Positions 9,643-19,299 of a stretch of DNA of 64,000 nucleotides are shown piece by piece (position 1 is the stretch's first letter; every line of letters starts with the position of its first letter). Source of the stretch: Paenibacillus sambharensis (GTDB lineage Bacteria > Bacillota > Bacilli > Paenibacillales > Paenibacillaceae); contig NZ_QKRB01000031.1 in assembly GCF_003233845.1 (NCBI RefSeq), forward strand, positions 62,001-126,000, in the 5' to 3' direction. The notes under the pieces were generated by a model. It ran no database searches. It was not told the origin of the DNA and saw only the letters and a list, made by a program, of their open reading frames with translations. The position numbers and the translations under genes were made by a program.

Positions 9643-10878
9643 TCCAACAACGCTCCAGAACGCCGGCTTTGCCTGATAGTGTCTGTCGAACAGCAGAGGC
9701 GCATTGGTACGCTTAACCGGGAAGCCGTCGAGCCAGGAATGATCGTCTGCTATGCCCCAGAATACGACGCCGCTCAATATATCCTTGTTTTCCCGGAAGG
9801 CCTTGAACAGCTCCCCATACCGCTCTGCCTGCTTCGTCAGGATATCCTCCGGGATATCTGATCCATAATCGCTTCGGTCATCCCAGGCATAGATACTCAT
9901 ATCCAGCTCGGTTACAATGTTATCGAGCCCCAGCTCCGCGAATTTGCGAAACGACTTGATAATAGCCTCTACAGGTGGCCAGTGAACGTCGACATGCGTC
10001 TGATGGCCGACGCCGTCAATTGGCACGCCCTGCTCCAGCAGTCCCTTCACCAGCTCGTACAGCAGGTCACGCTTCTTCGGATCATCCGTGCCGTAATCAT
10101 TAATATACAGCTTGATATCCGGCCCGCCCGCTTCGCGAGCTGCGCGAAAAGCTGTAGCGATATAATCAGTGCCTGTGATTTTATACCAGTCGCTAGCCCG
10201 CATGCCGTCAGGATCGCCTGGCTCAATAACTTCGTTCACGACATCCCAGGATGTGATATCGCCTTTATACCTGTCTACAATCGTTCGGACATGCTTATCG
10301 AGCCTCATCAGCAGCAGCTTCTTGTTCGCCTCACGCTTCTCCGGATCGCTCTCATCAGCCATGGGCTTGCCTTCAGCATCCTTGAAAAACCAGTCTCCTA
10401 CCTGCGTATGCCAAACCAGGGTATGGAAGCGGAGCTCCATGCCGTTCGCTTTCGCGAAGGCGACGATCCGGTCTGCATTCGTCCAATTGAAAACCCCCTC
10501 CGCGGGTTGAATCGCATCTGGCTTCATCACATTTTCGGCTACCAGCCAATTGACGTGTTTTTTTAACAGTTCGGCTTTCAACCCTTCGGTTTGAAATGGC
10601 TCGATGGCCGCCCCGATCGGGAAATAATCCACGAAGGTGTCAGCGAGCGACGGGATTTCCGCCTGCACGGATGGCTCTGCCGGAACAGGAACGGGCTCAG
10701 ATGAGCTTGGAGTTTCAATGCCGGGCACTATGTCAAGTTCCTCCCCTGTGTCCGTGCCCGGCGTCTCCCCCGAATCTGCCGGGCCAGCACAGCCCCACAG
10801 CAGGATAGCGGCAAGAATCAGTGTGCCAGCTAGCTTGACGTTTGCGGCTGCTGCGCTTCTTCTTCTCTGTTGGTTCAT
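9622..10878 (-). CDS. GH10 endo-1,4-beta-xylanase, lipoprotein
   Basis: 418 residues. The signal sequence ends in a lipobox (LLWGC, Cys30), so the enzyme should be tethered to the outer face of the membrane. A Pro/Glu-rich linker (about 31-75) leads to a GH10 barrel: ENVMKPD, WHTQ, acid/base Glu216 in WDVVNEV and nucleophile Glu324 in TELDMSIY. The family cleaves the xylan backbone internally. A membrane-bound xylanase would shorten oligosaccharides beside an importer. It is the last gene of the long operon, 27 bases after the permease gene, and is preceded by AAAGGGGAT. This enzyme is the best clue that the operon handles xylo-oligosaccharides. Confidence 0.94.
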   Translation of the reverse strand: MNQQRRRSAAAANVKLAGTLILAAILLWGCAGPADSGETPGTDTGEELDIVPGIETPSSSEPVPVPAEPSVQAEIPSLADTFVDYFPIGAAIEPFQTEGLKAELLKKHVNWLVAENVMKPDAIQPAEGVFNWTNADRIVAFAKANGMELRFHTLVWHTQVGDWFFKDAEGKPMADESDPEKREANKKLLLMRLDKHVRTIVDRYKGDITSWDVVNEVIEPGDPDGMRASDWYKITGTDYIATAFRAAREAGGPDIKLYINDYGTDDPKKRDLLYELVKGLLEQGVPIDGVGHQTHVDVHWPPVEAIIKSFRKFAELGLDNIVTELDMSIYAWDDRSDYGSDIPEDILTKQAERYGELFKAFRENKDILSGVVFWGIADDHSWLDGFPVKRTNAPLLFDRHYQAKPAFWSVVGEPAESG

Positions 10879-10905
10879 GCAATATCCCCTTTCAACTATC
10901 CATGC

Positions 10906-11853
10906 TCATCCAACGATACCTGTCCGTTCGATACTTTCGACGAAGTAACGCTGAACGAACAAGTATAGGATAATGAGCGGCAGTATAGCGAGCAGAATGC
11001 CCGTATCCTGCACCATGCTTAAGTAGAATGGATCGGCCTTGGAGGCGTCTCCGCCCGAAAGCTCGACCGCAAGATTATATGGCAGCGACGATAACTGGGT
11101 GGACATCACCTTGCTTGAGGTAAGGTAAGTTGTCGTGAAGAAGCTGTCGTTCCACTGCCAGACGAACGAGAACAGAGTTGTCGTAATGATCGCTGGAACC
11201 GCGTTTGGCAGCATGATCCGGGTGAACGTTCTGCCCACCCCAGCGCCGTCGATGTACGCCGCCTCCTCCACCTCCTTCGGGATGCCTCTAAAGAACTGCC
11301 GGAATATAAAGATATAAAGACCGGCCTTCAGCGAATTCGCTGTCAAGGACGTGAGGATAAACGGCCAATACGAGTTTAGCAGATTGACGGATTTACCCGT
11401 AATCAAAGGAATGATGCCCATCAGCGTGAAATCCTTCAAATTCAAGTAAATCGGAATCAGAATCGTCGTCGGCGGCACAAGTATGGTTAAGATGACACCT
11501 GCGAACAACAGGTTGCTGCCCTTGAACTTAAGCCGGGCGAAGCCGTAGCCCGCTAGCGCGCAGGAAAGCGCGGTCAGAATGGTGGTCACCGCTGATAGAG
11601 TGAACGTATTGACCAGCGTCTCCCAATAATCCATTATCTCAATTGCGTTCCGGAAGTTATCCAGCGTCAGATGCTCTGGGATCCAAACGACGATTGGTGA
11701 ATAGAGATCCCGCGGATGCTTGATGGCTGTCGATATTTTCTGCAGGATCGGATACAGAATGACGAACGACAACCCGGCAATTAGCGTCAGCCGCACGATT
11801 TTCCATAATAGACGCTTCCAGCTTTCAATCGACAATAATCGGGCAAGGAACAT
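10906..11853 (-). CDS. Carbohydrate ABC transporter permease (MalG/AraQ-type), pair 2
   Basis: About 315 residues from the ATG at 11853, which follows GAGAAGGTG and lies 16 bases after the partner gene; longer in-frame starts would overlap that gene. Six membrane segments are visible. The EAA motif (EEAAYIDGAGVGRTFTRIMLP) contacts the ATPase. Together with the permease at 11870-12781 it forms one inner-membrane channel of a CUT1-type sugar importer. No ATPase gene is present in the operon; in such systems a shared MsmX-like ATPase is usual. It lies directly upstream of the xylanase gene. Confidence 0.9.
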   Translation of the reverse strand: MFLARLLSIESWKRLLWKIVRLTLIAGLSFVILYPILQKISTAIKHPRDLYSPIVVWIPEHLTLDNFRNAIEIMDYWETLVNTFTLSAVTTILTALSCALAGYGFARLKFKGSNLLFAGVILTILVPPTTILIPIYLNLKDFTLMGIIPLITGKSVNLLNSYWPFILTSLTANSLKAGLYIFIFRQFFRGIPKEVEEAAYIDGAGVGRTFTRIMLPNAVPAIITTTLFSFVWQWNDSFFTTTYLTSSKVMSTQLSSLPYNLAVELSGGDASKADPFYLSMVQDTGILLAILPLIILYLFVQRYFVESIERTGIVG

Positions 11854-11869
11854 CGCTTGCACCTTCTCT

Positions 11870-12781
11870 CTATTCGTGATAAAAGACTTTTCTGGACACA
11901 AGGTAGGTGCTGATGGACAAGATGATGATGATCGCAGCGAAATAGATCCAAGCCATCGCTGAGCTGAGTCCAAAGTTGAAATTAACAAACCCCGTGTCAC
12001 GGATTAGTTCTGTCAGTGAGTTGCGCGAGAACGAATCGATGATCGTATAAATCATATTGACCAGGATCAACGGGCTGACCATGGGAAACGTAATTTTCCA
12101 GAATGCCTCGTATCCGGTTGCGCCTTCAATCTTGGATGCTTCGTACAGCTGTGGCGATATGGTCTGAATGCCCGCCAGGAAGATCAGAATTTGAACGCCC
12201 GACTGGCTGACAATCTGATAGATGCGGTCGACAGCTCCGGTCAGGTAGTCAACGATCGTTTCATTAACGCCCGCTTGCAGCATCATCCGGGACAGCTCGA
12301 AGCTGCCGAAGCCGCTTAGAATGCCCGAACTTCCGCTCTCCGCATTAATCGCCTGAACCAGACTGGTGCTCTCCAGGCTCATAATGACGCCAGAAGCAAG
12401 GATGACAGGCAGGAAGAAGATCGACCGTGCCGCCGAGCGGCCCACAAATTTCTGATTGAGCAATACCGCTAGAAACAGGCTGAAAATAACGATGAGCGGC
12501 ACATTGACCGCCATATTGACAACGGCCTCTGTCAGCATACGGTTAAAGCTGGTATTGACGGTCAGCGCATCAACATAGTTTTTCCAGCCGGAGAACGTAA
12601 CCATGATGCCGCTTGACTTGGCTTCGATTGAACTGAAGCTGTATCTCAATGACGTAAGCAGCGGCACCAAGAAGAAGAAGATGAACCCAAGCAGCCATGG
12701 CAGCACATAGAGAAATCCCCAGAACGCTTTCTGCTGCGCGTACGTCCGCCCTTTCAAACCCGGCTTTAAGAAGGATCTCAT
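11870..12781 (-). CDS. Carbohydrate ABC transporter permease (MalF/UgpA-type), pair 2
   Basis: 303 residues with six membrane segments and the inner-membrane coupling motif (YEASKIEGATGYEAFWKITFP). It is the first partner of the second permease pair. The start ATG at 12781 overlaps the stop of the DUF5696 gene by four bases (ATGA), which implies translational coupling. AGGTGG lies just upstream inside that gene. The coupling to DUF5696 suggests the lipoprotein works with this permease pair. Confidence 0.92.
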   Translation of the reverse strand: MRSFLKPGLKGRTYAQQKAFWGFLYVLPWLLGFIFFFLVPLLTSLRYSFSSIEAKSSGIMVTFSGWKNYVDALTVNTSFNRMLTEAVVNMAVNVPLIVIFSLFLAVLLNQKFVGRSAARSIFFLPVILASGVIMSLESTSLVQAINAESGSSGILSGFGSFELSRMMLQAGVNETIVDYLTGAVDRIYQIVSQSGVQILIFLAGIQTISPQLYEASKIEGATGYEAFWKITFPMVSPLILVNMIYTIIDSFSRNSLTELIRDTGFVNFNFGLSSAMAWIYFAAIIIILSISTYLVSRKVFYHE

Positions 12782-15336
12782 GATTGCTCACCACCTGTTA
12801 TGTAGCTCTCGGCTTCGATCATCCGCCCGTCAATCGTCACGGCGGAACGGTTATAATTTACAATGATGTACATCCCATTCCCATACTCTGTCCGGTATAC
12901 GCCCTTTTCCAGCTGTTCGTGCCCTGTGATTGGTTCATGCCGGACGTTCTTCAATATGGCGTTCACTTCCCGGTAAATATCCGCAGCCTCATCAATCCAA
13001 AGCTCGTAATTCACAGCATACAACTCGCTGTGCTCCGTATCCTTGACCTTATAGTTCGGCTCGTATATCCATTCAAAATAAACGTTTGCCCCGAACTCCA
13101 GACATTTCAAAATGTATGGCTTCACGTCCGTAAACGTGGAGAGATTATACGGCGCTCCTGCATAATCGATATACCCGCGCACGACCATCTGATAGAAAGG
13201 CACCTCTTCGTCCTCGATCTTGAATTTGCTGCTTGACATAGGCGCATGTACGACATCCTTCAGGAATGGGAAAGCATAGGCATTTCCGCCTTCGGCCATG
13301 ATGTCCATGCCCGCCTCTCTGATTTTGTTCAAGGACTGCACGGACAGACGCTCAGATTCCGCACGGTCGATCACCTTGCTCTTGCGGAAGTCGCTATTGA
13401 GCTGGTCTGCAAGGTCTCGCAGCGAAATGCCGCCCGTTCTGAAATCCGCGAGCTCATCCAGCATGTTGTCCACATAGCCGCTTGCCGTCCCCGGCGAGAC
13501 GACGTAGGCCGGATTCCTGCTCCGGTCCCTGCGGTTAATCGCCAAATCCAGCGGGTAGACAGCTGCAGGATCCCCCGGCAGCGTCCTGGCGGCTTCCTTA
13601 GCCTCATTGAAATCAGAGCTGGAATTAGCCATCAGAACGGCAACGTCAGGATATAATGAGATACCATGCTTTTCGGCGAAAGCCGAGAGGGCTTTCATGC
13701 CTTTGCTGCCTCCTATCGCCTTATCGACCGAAATATCGTTGGGCGCCTTATGGTCAAGCCCCTGATTAAACCAACCAGCATACCTTAGTTTGATATCGCG
13801 GATCTCCAGCTGCTGCAGCTGCGTGAGAATATCCTGGGCCTGTTCGAAGGTTGTCAGCGGTTCCAGCGCCTGATATGGGATGCCCGCAAAATGCTTCTGT
13901 TTGGAAATGCTGCCGATCAGCTGCAGATAGAACGGGATATTATCCGATATTCCGTCTGTCTCTCGGGGTTCAGTAAGTCCATTATTCCGAATCAAATATT
14001 GCCGGTAATAGTTGGCCAATCCCTCAGTGGATGCCTGCTCTCCCGCTAGAAAAGCATAGCGGACAGAAAAATCGGTCGACACAGGTTTTTTCTGAAAGGC
14101 TGGAATGGTGCGCTGCTGGTCATTTGCGTTAAGACTCATATCGGTTTTGTTCAGTACGGTAAAGCCGGGATACACATAATTGTAGCTGTTAATCTTGCCG
14201 CTGATATCGGCGCTCACAACGGCGGCCGGCGCTCCTTGCTCGATAATGCCGAGCATGGCGCTGCCTTCCTTCAGGATGCCGAATACGGGCAGCCGGATCT
14301 CTTGCGCCGTCAACGCGTCTAAGGTTCGGTCCATTGTTTTGTCCGAACCGTAAACCGGCTGCTGATAAGCGGGATAGTGAATCTTGCCATTGTTGAAACG
14401 AATCAGAGCGCCCGAACCATCCGGGACGAGAATTGCGCCTTCCTCCTTCAGCCCTCCTGCTCCAAAGTAGCTGAGCAGCGATATTTGGTTCAAGGGGTAT
14501 TGCTCCGGATAACGGATGCTGTCTACAGGCACTCTGGCTACCAGGCTGTCTCCGTCTAACGTATATTCAATCGAAGCGAAGAACAATCGAGGCTCCGGCT
14601 TAGTCTGATTCAGATTGTTCTCTTCTATGTCGATCGCCAGCTCATCTTCTGTATATCCAGCTTCTTCGAACGCTTTGAGCGCCCGGTCCAGTTGCAGGCC
14701 TTTAAGCGCTCCGTCATTACGGACGTACACGGGACTTTCCTTGTCTGCCGTATAGACGAGCATTAAAGCACGCTGTCCCGCTTTGTCCAGCTTGGCAAGC
14801 AGGCCCTCGAAACGGGCGCTGCTAATTTTTTGGGGCATATCTTCAGCCGTCTTGGCGCTCGTACCGAACTGGTAGTTCACCCTTACACCATCCGGAATAG
14901 CTTCAAAGCTGAGCTGCTTGTGCAAAGCCGCATCCGAATAGGAATTGACCGCATTAAGCTGGCCAAACGAATTGTAATAATGAAGCTTGAGCTGAGCGGA
15001 CAACTCGCTCTTGTTCACACCAGCGGCCAGGGAGTCGGTATCACGGTCGATCGGGTTGCTGTGCCATATGGCCCCGCTGGCTTTATGCACGACGGCCACC
15101 GCGCCTGTTAGGTCATCTGTGAGCAGCCGAAGCGAGTCGTTCTCGGCTATGCCTTTCATGCCGGCAGCCCGAGAATCTGTGAAAGCAGCGGCTAGCGGCT
15201 TGCTCTGTTCGAATGCTGTAATCCCCTGGCCTGACCCGCCCGAATCCGCAGAATCCGGGTCGTCTGAGCATCCGGCCACGAGCACTCCAATCATCAGACA
15301 AGCACCTAACAGCATGCTCCTTGCGTTGGCGATCAT
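12778..15336 (-). CDS. DUF5696-type lipoprotein, function unknown
   Basis: 852 residues. A lipoprotein signal ends LVAGC (Cys23), followed by an Asp/Ser/Gly-rich linker, so the bulk should sit outside the membrane. The sequence is recognised as DUF5696-like by its overall pattern (early GAVAVVHKASGAIWHSNP; a later region with many acidic and aromatic residues and a TIM-barrel-like flavour such as DIKLRYAGWFNQG). No catalytic assignment can be defended. It is coupled by a four-base overlap to the second permease pair and follows the YIP1-like gene by 15 bases. By position it could bind, trim or present oligosaccharides to the importer. This family name is recalled, not searched. Confidence 0.72.
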   Translation of the reverse strand: MIANARSMLLGACLMIGVLVAGCSDDPDSADSGGSGQGITAFEQSKPLAAAFTDSRAAGMKGIAENDSLRLLTDDLTGAVAVVHKASGAIWHSNPIDRDTDSLAAGVNKSELSAQLKLHYYNSFGQLNAVNSYSDAALHKQLSFEAIPDGVRVNYQFGTSAKTAEDMPQKISSARFEGLLAKLDKAGQRALMLVYTADKESPVYVRNDGALKGLQLDRALKAFEEAGYTEDELAIDIEENNLNQTKPEPRLFFASIEYTLDGDSLVARVPVDSIRYPEQYPLNQISLLSYFGAGGLKEEGAILVPDGSGALIRFNNGKIHYPAYQQPVYGSDKTMDRTLDALTAQEIRLPVFGILKEGSAMLGIIEQGAPAAVVSADISGKINSYNYVYPGFTVLNKTDMSLNANDQQRTIPAFQKKPVSTDFSVRYAFLAGEQASTEGLANYYRQYLIRNNGLTEPRETDGISDNIPFYLQLIGSISKQKHFAGIPYQALEPLTTFEQAQDILTQLQQLEIRDIKLRYAGWFNQGLDHKAPNDISVDKAIGGSKGMKALSAFAEKHGISLYPDVAVLMANSSSDFNEAKEAARTLPGDPAAVYPLDLAINRRDRSRNPAYVVSPGTASGYVDNMLDELADFRTGGISLRDLADQLNSDFRKSKVIDRAESERLSVQSLNKIREAGMDIMAEGGNAYAFPFLKDVVHAPMSSSKFKIEDEEVPFYQMVVRGYIDYAGAPYNLSTFTDVKPYILKCLEFGANVYFEWIYEPNYKVKDTEHSELYAVNYELWIDEAADIYREVNAILKNVRHEPITGHEQLEKGVYRTEYGNGMYIIVNYNRSAVTIDGRMIEAESYITGGEQS

Positions 15337-15351
15337 CTCTCTCCCTCCTTC

Positions 15352-15978
15352 CTAGCTCCTCATAACCAGCTCTTGATAGATGACCGTTATGAAGGCGATG
15401 ATTTGCTGCACCAGACTGAAGAATAGCAGGCTGATAAAGGCCATGAAGCCCATTGCAATGACTGTCAAAACCATGATGCCGAGTGTTTTTCCAGCCGAGA
15501 ACTGATGAACGGTCATGTTTCCTGCGAACAGCAGGAAAATAAACCAAAGATAGGCGACTGCGTGTGAGAACGCATAAAACGATGTTTCCTGAAGCGAGAT
15601 GACGTTGCTGAGCCAAATCCACGGAAAGTTGATGACGACAATCGGAATTAAGGCATAACAGGTCGCTGTAAAAATTTCTATGAATTTCCCTTCCCCGTCC
15701 ATAAGGGTGGTAAGCGACCAGTTAGCAACGCACCAGAAGAGCACCGGTACGACGACATAGACCAACTCAAGGAGGCTGTTCATTTCATTCGGATTGTACA
15801 AATTCACTACAAACCCGCTGTACTGTGCGCCTAATATATTGGTGAGTGCCAGCAGGAACAAGACGACACACGATACGATCAGATTAAATTTCTGGTCCCG
15901 ATCGTACTTAAGATCCCAATAGCCGTTGAAGGGATGAACGATGACGTGAAACGGGAATGTGACAAGCTCTCTATTCAA
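15352..15978 (-). CDS. YIP1-family-like membrane protein
   Basis: About 208 residues from a TTG at 15978, chosen because AAAAGGAGGG lies seven bases upstream and because longer starts run deep into the preceding gene. Five or so hydrophobic segments are seen (VSCVVLFLLALTNILGA, VYVVVPVLFWCVANWSL, ALIPIVVINFPWIW, LWFIFLLFAG, ILVLT-type region), consistent with a YIP1-like fold. It overlaps the end of the propeller/TPR gene by eight bases. YIP1-like proteins in bacteria have no settled role; tight coupling suggests a membrane partner of the propeller protein. Confidence 0.75.
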   Translation of the reverse strand: MNRELVTFPFHVIVHPFNGYWDLKYDRDQKFNLIVSCVVLFLLALTNILGAQYSGFVVNLYNPNEMNSLLELVYVVVPVLFWCVANWSLTTLMDGEGKFIEIFTATCYALIPIVVINFPWIWLSNVISLQETSFYAFSHAVAYLWFIFLLFAGNMTVHQFSAGKTLGIMVLTVIAMGFMAFISLLFFSLVQQIIAFITVIYQELVMRS

Positions 15979-17434
15979 AGGAGATCCCTCCTTTTCTTCG
16001 CGATGATTTCCGGTAGGCAAGGACTCCCGCCCAGATCGCTGCAATCGTCACGACTGCGGTCATGATGAATCCAAAGTACTGCCTCATCACTTCTTTGCGG
16101 TAGAGCAGGAACGCCTTGGAATAATTGTTCTGATCCATGCTTCTCTTGAAATGCTTCATCGCTTCCTTGTAATCGCCTTGACGAAGCAGTGATTTGCCGA
16201 TTCCGGCATAAGCGAACTCCAGATTTGCGTTCATGTTAATGGTTTCATTGAATAACCTGAACGCTTGCTTCTCATCCCCCCGGTAATAACTGCGAACAGC
16301 ATCGTTAAGCGTCCTGCCGTAGGCAGTTGTCTTGAATACCGTGATTTCGCCGAGCGCTTTGTCCAGTACAATAAAGTCATCGCCTACACGCTCGATGGCC
16401 GTTGGCGTCTTAAATTCACCAATCCGATTGCCGAGACCGCCAAATACGTACATGAAGTGTCCATCGCCGTTGTACGTGAAGATGCGTCCGCGCTTCGAGT
16501 CGAGTACGGAATACATCTCGCTGTCCGTGATGTCGATATCGATCAATCTTGAGGGCCCGGTATCGCTCGTATACCGGATGTCCCCTTGCGGACTGAAATA
16601 TCCGCTGCGGCGTAAGATATCGGTGCCCTGCGCGTTCAGTTTCTTGATGTTGTCGCCCCATTGATCTCCGTTCGTCGCGTAGATGAAGCCTTCTCCGTCG
16701 ATGTCGAGACTGGTGAACTCTGTCGGTGTGAACATGAGCATCTGACTGCGCTGGGCTTGCGTCGAAATCTGCTTCCAGAAATATTCAACGGGGTCGATGT
16801 AGACGCGGTTCGCGCCAATGAAGGAAGTGAAATCTCCCTGCGCATTAAATTCCATGAAGCCGTCGAACACGCCGGTCGCCATGACGTAGGTTCTTTGTGC
16901 TTGATCCATCACAACGCGGACAGGTTGAAACTGGTAGTTCGCTTGCAGCAGATCGGACTTCGGAGCCTCGATCGTCTTCACCCACCGGAACTCTGAATCC
17001 AGATGAACGACCCGGTTATGTCCCGTATCTGCAATGATGATCTCGTTCTGGTCCGTAACGAATAGTCCCTGTGGTTTCGCGAATGTATCCGCCTGCCCTT
17101 CCCTGACAAAGGAGTCGATGACCTCTATGGGCTTAAAGTGCTCATCCAGGATGACAATCCGGTTGTTGCCAGAATCCAATACATAGATGCGATTATCTGT
17201 CGTGACGTGCAGATCACTTGGTTCTTTGAAGGCGCCGACACCAAGATCAGAACCATTGTACAAATCTGTTGCTTGATAAGCTGCGGGCGCCGCTGCTGTT
17301 CTTCCCCAGAATGAGTAATTATAAGAAGTTCCGTCGCCTTCAGCATAAGCAGCTGCCCCGCCTAACGTTGTGCTGAGCAGGCAGCAGATCGCGAGCAGGA
17401 GCAGCGGTCTTGATTTCAGAATGCTCTTCAACAT
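15971..17434 (-). CDS. Membrane-anchored beta-propeller (NHL-type) and TPR protein
   Basis: 487 residues. A signal peptide (about 1-32) precedes a propeller with NHL-like blades (FKEPSDLHVTTDNRIYVLDS, FAKPQGLFVTDQNEIIIADT, FKTPTAIERVGDDFIVLD). TPR-like helices follow (AFRLFNETINMNANLEFAYA, LLRQGDYKEAMKHFKRSM), then one membrane segment near residues 455-475 and a short Lys/Arg-rich cytoplasmic tail. The propeller and TPR should therefore face outwards, held by the C-terminal anchor. ATG start with AAGGGAG. Such folds bind partners or glycans; no enzyme motif is seen. It lies between the two permease pairs. Confidence 0.85.
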   Translation of the reverse strand: MLKSILKSRPLLLLAICCLLSTTLGGAAAYAEGDGTSYNYSFWGRTAAAPAAYQATDLYNGSDLGVGAFKEPSDLHVTTDNRIYVLDSGNNRIVILDEHFKPIEVIDSFVREGQADTFAKPQGLFVTDQNEIIIADTGHNRVVHLDSEFRWVKTIEAPKSDLLQANYQFQPVRVVMDQAQRTYVMATGVFDGFMEFNAQGDFTSFIGANRVYIDPVEYFWKQISTQAQRSQMLMFTPTEFTSLDIDGEGFIYATNGDQWGDNIKKLNAQGTDILRRSGYFSPQGDIRYTSDTGPSRLIDIDITDSEMYSVLDSKRGRIFTYNGDGHFMYVFGGLGNRIGEFKTPTAIERVGDDFIVLDKALGEITVFKTTAYGRTLNDAVRSYYRGDEKQAFRLFNETINMNANLEFAYAGIGKSLLRQGDYKEAMKHFKRSMDQNNYSKAFLLYRKEVMRQYFGFIMTAVVTIAAIWAGVLAYRKSSRRKGGISFE

Positions 17435-17450
17435 CGTGAACGGCTCCCTT

Positions 17451-18326
17451 CTAATCCTTCATCCCTGAAGTCGCCATGGTCTGCATGACGCTGCTCTGTG
17501 AAATCACAAAAAGCGTGATCGGAACGATCATCAAGATAAGCGCAACCGCTGCGCCGACACCAGCCCTGGCTATACCCCCGAGTGTAATCTGTCCAAGTGC
17601 GTAATGAAGTGTCTTCAGGTTCTCACTGTAAATAAAGCTGCCCCCGTCCGACCCCCACAGCATCGGGAACTGCAGAATCATAAGCGTCAGCCAAGCTGGC
17701 TTGACGTTCGGCATGACAATGCTCCAATAGATGCGGTACTCACTCGCTCCGTCGATCTTGGCAGCCTCGAGCAGCGCATCAGGGATTTGCTCCATGAATT
17801 GCTTCATCAGGAACAGTCCGAGCGGGAATGCCAGTGAAGGAACAATAATGGAAGCATGCGTATTAATCCAGCCCAGCCACGACATCATCATGTAATTAGG
17901 AATAGCCGTAACATGCGGAGAGAACATCAGCGACAGAACGACGATGGAGAACAGCGCCGACGATCCTGGGAACCGGTATTTTGCCAGCGGGTATGCCGCA
18001 GCCGACGCCAATAAGATATGCCCTGCTGTACCAACAATCGTTATGAGCAGTGTATTGGCGATGTAACGCGACAATGGCACCCAGGAGCTGCCCATCAGGG
18101 CGAACAAGTCGTAGAAATTCTCCATCGTCGGATTAACTACAAAGAAGCGGGGCGGGAAAATAAACAACTCATCTAACGGCTTGAATGCGTTATTCACCGC
18201 GTAAATGAGAGGCAGTGCCATAAATGCGCCAAACAAGGCGAGGAACGCGAACAGCATTAAGCTGACGGCGAAGGACCGGTTGAGCTTTCGCGGTGTCCGA
18301 AAAACAGCCATCATTTTTAATACCAC
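17451..18326 (-). CDS. Carbohydrate ABC transporter permease (MalG-type), pair 1
   Basis: 291 residues from a GTG at 18326, two bases after the stop of the partner gene, with AAAGGTGG upstream inside that gene. Six membrane segments and the EAA coupling loop (LEAAKIDGASEYRIYWSIVMP) are present. With 18329-19285 it forms the first permease pair. The sequence is clearly different from the second pair, so the operon encodes two distinct channels rather than a recent duplicate. Confidence 0.92.
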   Translation of the reverse strand: MVLKMMAVFRTPRKLNRSFAVSLMLFAFLALFGAFMALPLIYAVNNAFKPLDELFIFPPRFFVVNPTMENFYDLFALMGSSWVPLSRYIANTLLITIVGTAGHILLASAAAYPLAKYRFPGSSALFSIVVLSLMFSPHVTAIPNYMMMSWLGWINTHASIIVPSLAFPLGLFLMKQFMEQIPDALLEAAKIDGASEYRIYWSIVMPNVKPAWLTLMILQFPMLWGSDGGSFIYSENLKTLHYALGQITLGGIARAGVGAAVALILMIVPITLFVISQSSVMQTMATSGMKD

Positions 18327-18328
18327 GA

Positions 18329-19285
18329 TTATTCGCCCACCTTTCGAAGCATTCTCTGCGTCAGCTTGTTCGAGCCGATCATGAGGAAGAACAGAACGGT
18401 TGCAATTGCAGAAGCGTACCCCATCTCAAATCGAATCGTACCGAAGTCCATAAGATGTGTGACAATGGTGTGCGCCGCATAGTTGACGCTCGGGAAGCCG
18501 GCCAGCGCGATGGAGATGTCCGCGACCGCGAATGATGCTGTGATCTGCATGACGGCTCCGAACATCAGCTGCGGTCTCATGGAAGGCAGTGTAATGTACC
18601 ACAGCTCCTGCCAGCGGTTCTTGATTCCGTCCACTGTGCCTGCCTCGATTAAGGTTTTGTCGACCGTTTGAAGCCCTGCGATAAATGCCAGGAAGCTGGT
18701 GCCAAGGCTGAGCCAGAGCTGAACGATCATGACGATTGGAAGTATATATTTCTCGTCGAGCAGCCATTGAATCGGCTCCAGAATAAAACCAGCCTTCATC
18801 AGGAAGCCGTTCATGTAGCCATAGCTGTCTCCCGAGAAGATGATGAGCCAGATGAAGAACACATTGCCCGAAATGGAAGGAGCGTAGAAAATTAGCGTCA
18901 TAAAAGCGCGCACTTTGGGCGACAGCTCATTGATAATCCACGCAAATATAAAACAGGCCAAATAACTGATCGGACCGGTAATAACGGCGAACATCAACGT
19001 ATTCTTCAAGGCGATCATAAAGATATCATCATTCAGGAACAGCCTTGAATAATTTTGCCAGCCCACGAACCGCGGGAGTTCAAGCATGTTGAAATAGAAG
19101 AAGCTGAGGCCGAGCGACAGCACGACGGGAATGACGGTGAATAGGAAAAAGATGATCATATACGGACTCATCAGCAAGTAATAATGCTTGCTGCGGTTTA
19201 ACTCTTTGCCAATACGAGCCAGCCTTGACAGCCGTACCGGACGCGAGACCTCCTTTGCTGGTCTAACGTTCGTCTCCATCTGCAC
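18329..19285 (-). CDS. Carbohydrate ABC transporter permease (MalF-type), pair 1
   Basis: 318 residues. The start is a GTG at 19285 seven bases after AAGGGGGTGG; an ATG at 19279 is an alternative. It has a positively charged N-terminus, six membrane segments and the coupling loop (LIEAGTVDGIKNRWQELWYITLP). It follows the large binding-protein gene by 14 bases, so it probably receives substrate from that protein. Confidence 0.92.
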   Translation of the reverse strand: MQMETNVRPAKEVSRPVRLSRLARIGKELNRSKHYYLLMSPYMIIFFLFTVIPVVLSLGLSFFYFNMLELPRFVGWQNYSRLFLNDDIFMIALKNTLMFAVITGPISYLACFIFAWIINELSPKVRAFMTLIFYAPSISGNVFFIWLIIFSGDSYGYMNGFLMKAGFILEPIQWLLDEKYILPIVMIVQLWLSLGTSFLAFIAGLQTVDKTLIEAGTVDGIKNRWQELWYITLPSMRPQLMFGAVMQITASFAVADISIALAGFPSVNYAAHTIVTHLMDFGTIRFEMGYASAIATVLFFLMIGSNKLTQRMLRKVGE

Positions 19286-19299
19286 GTTCTTCCACCCCC

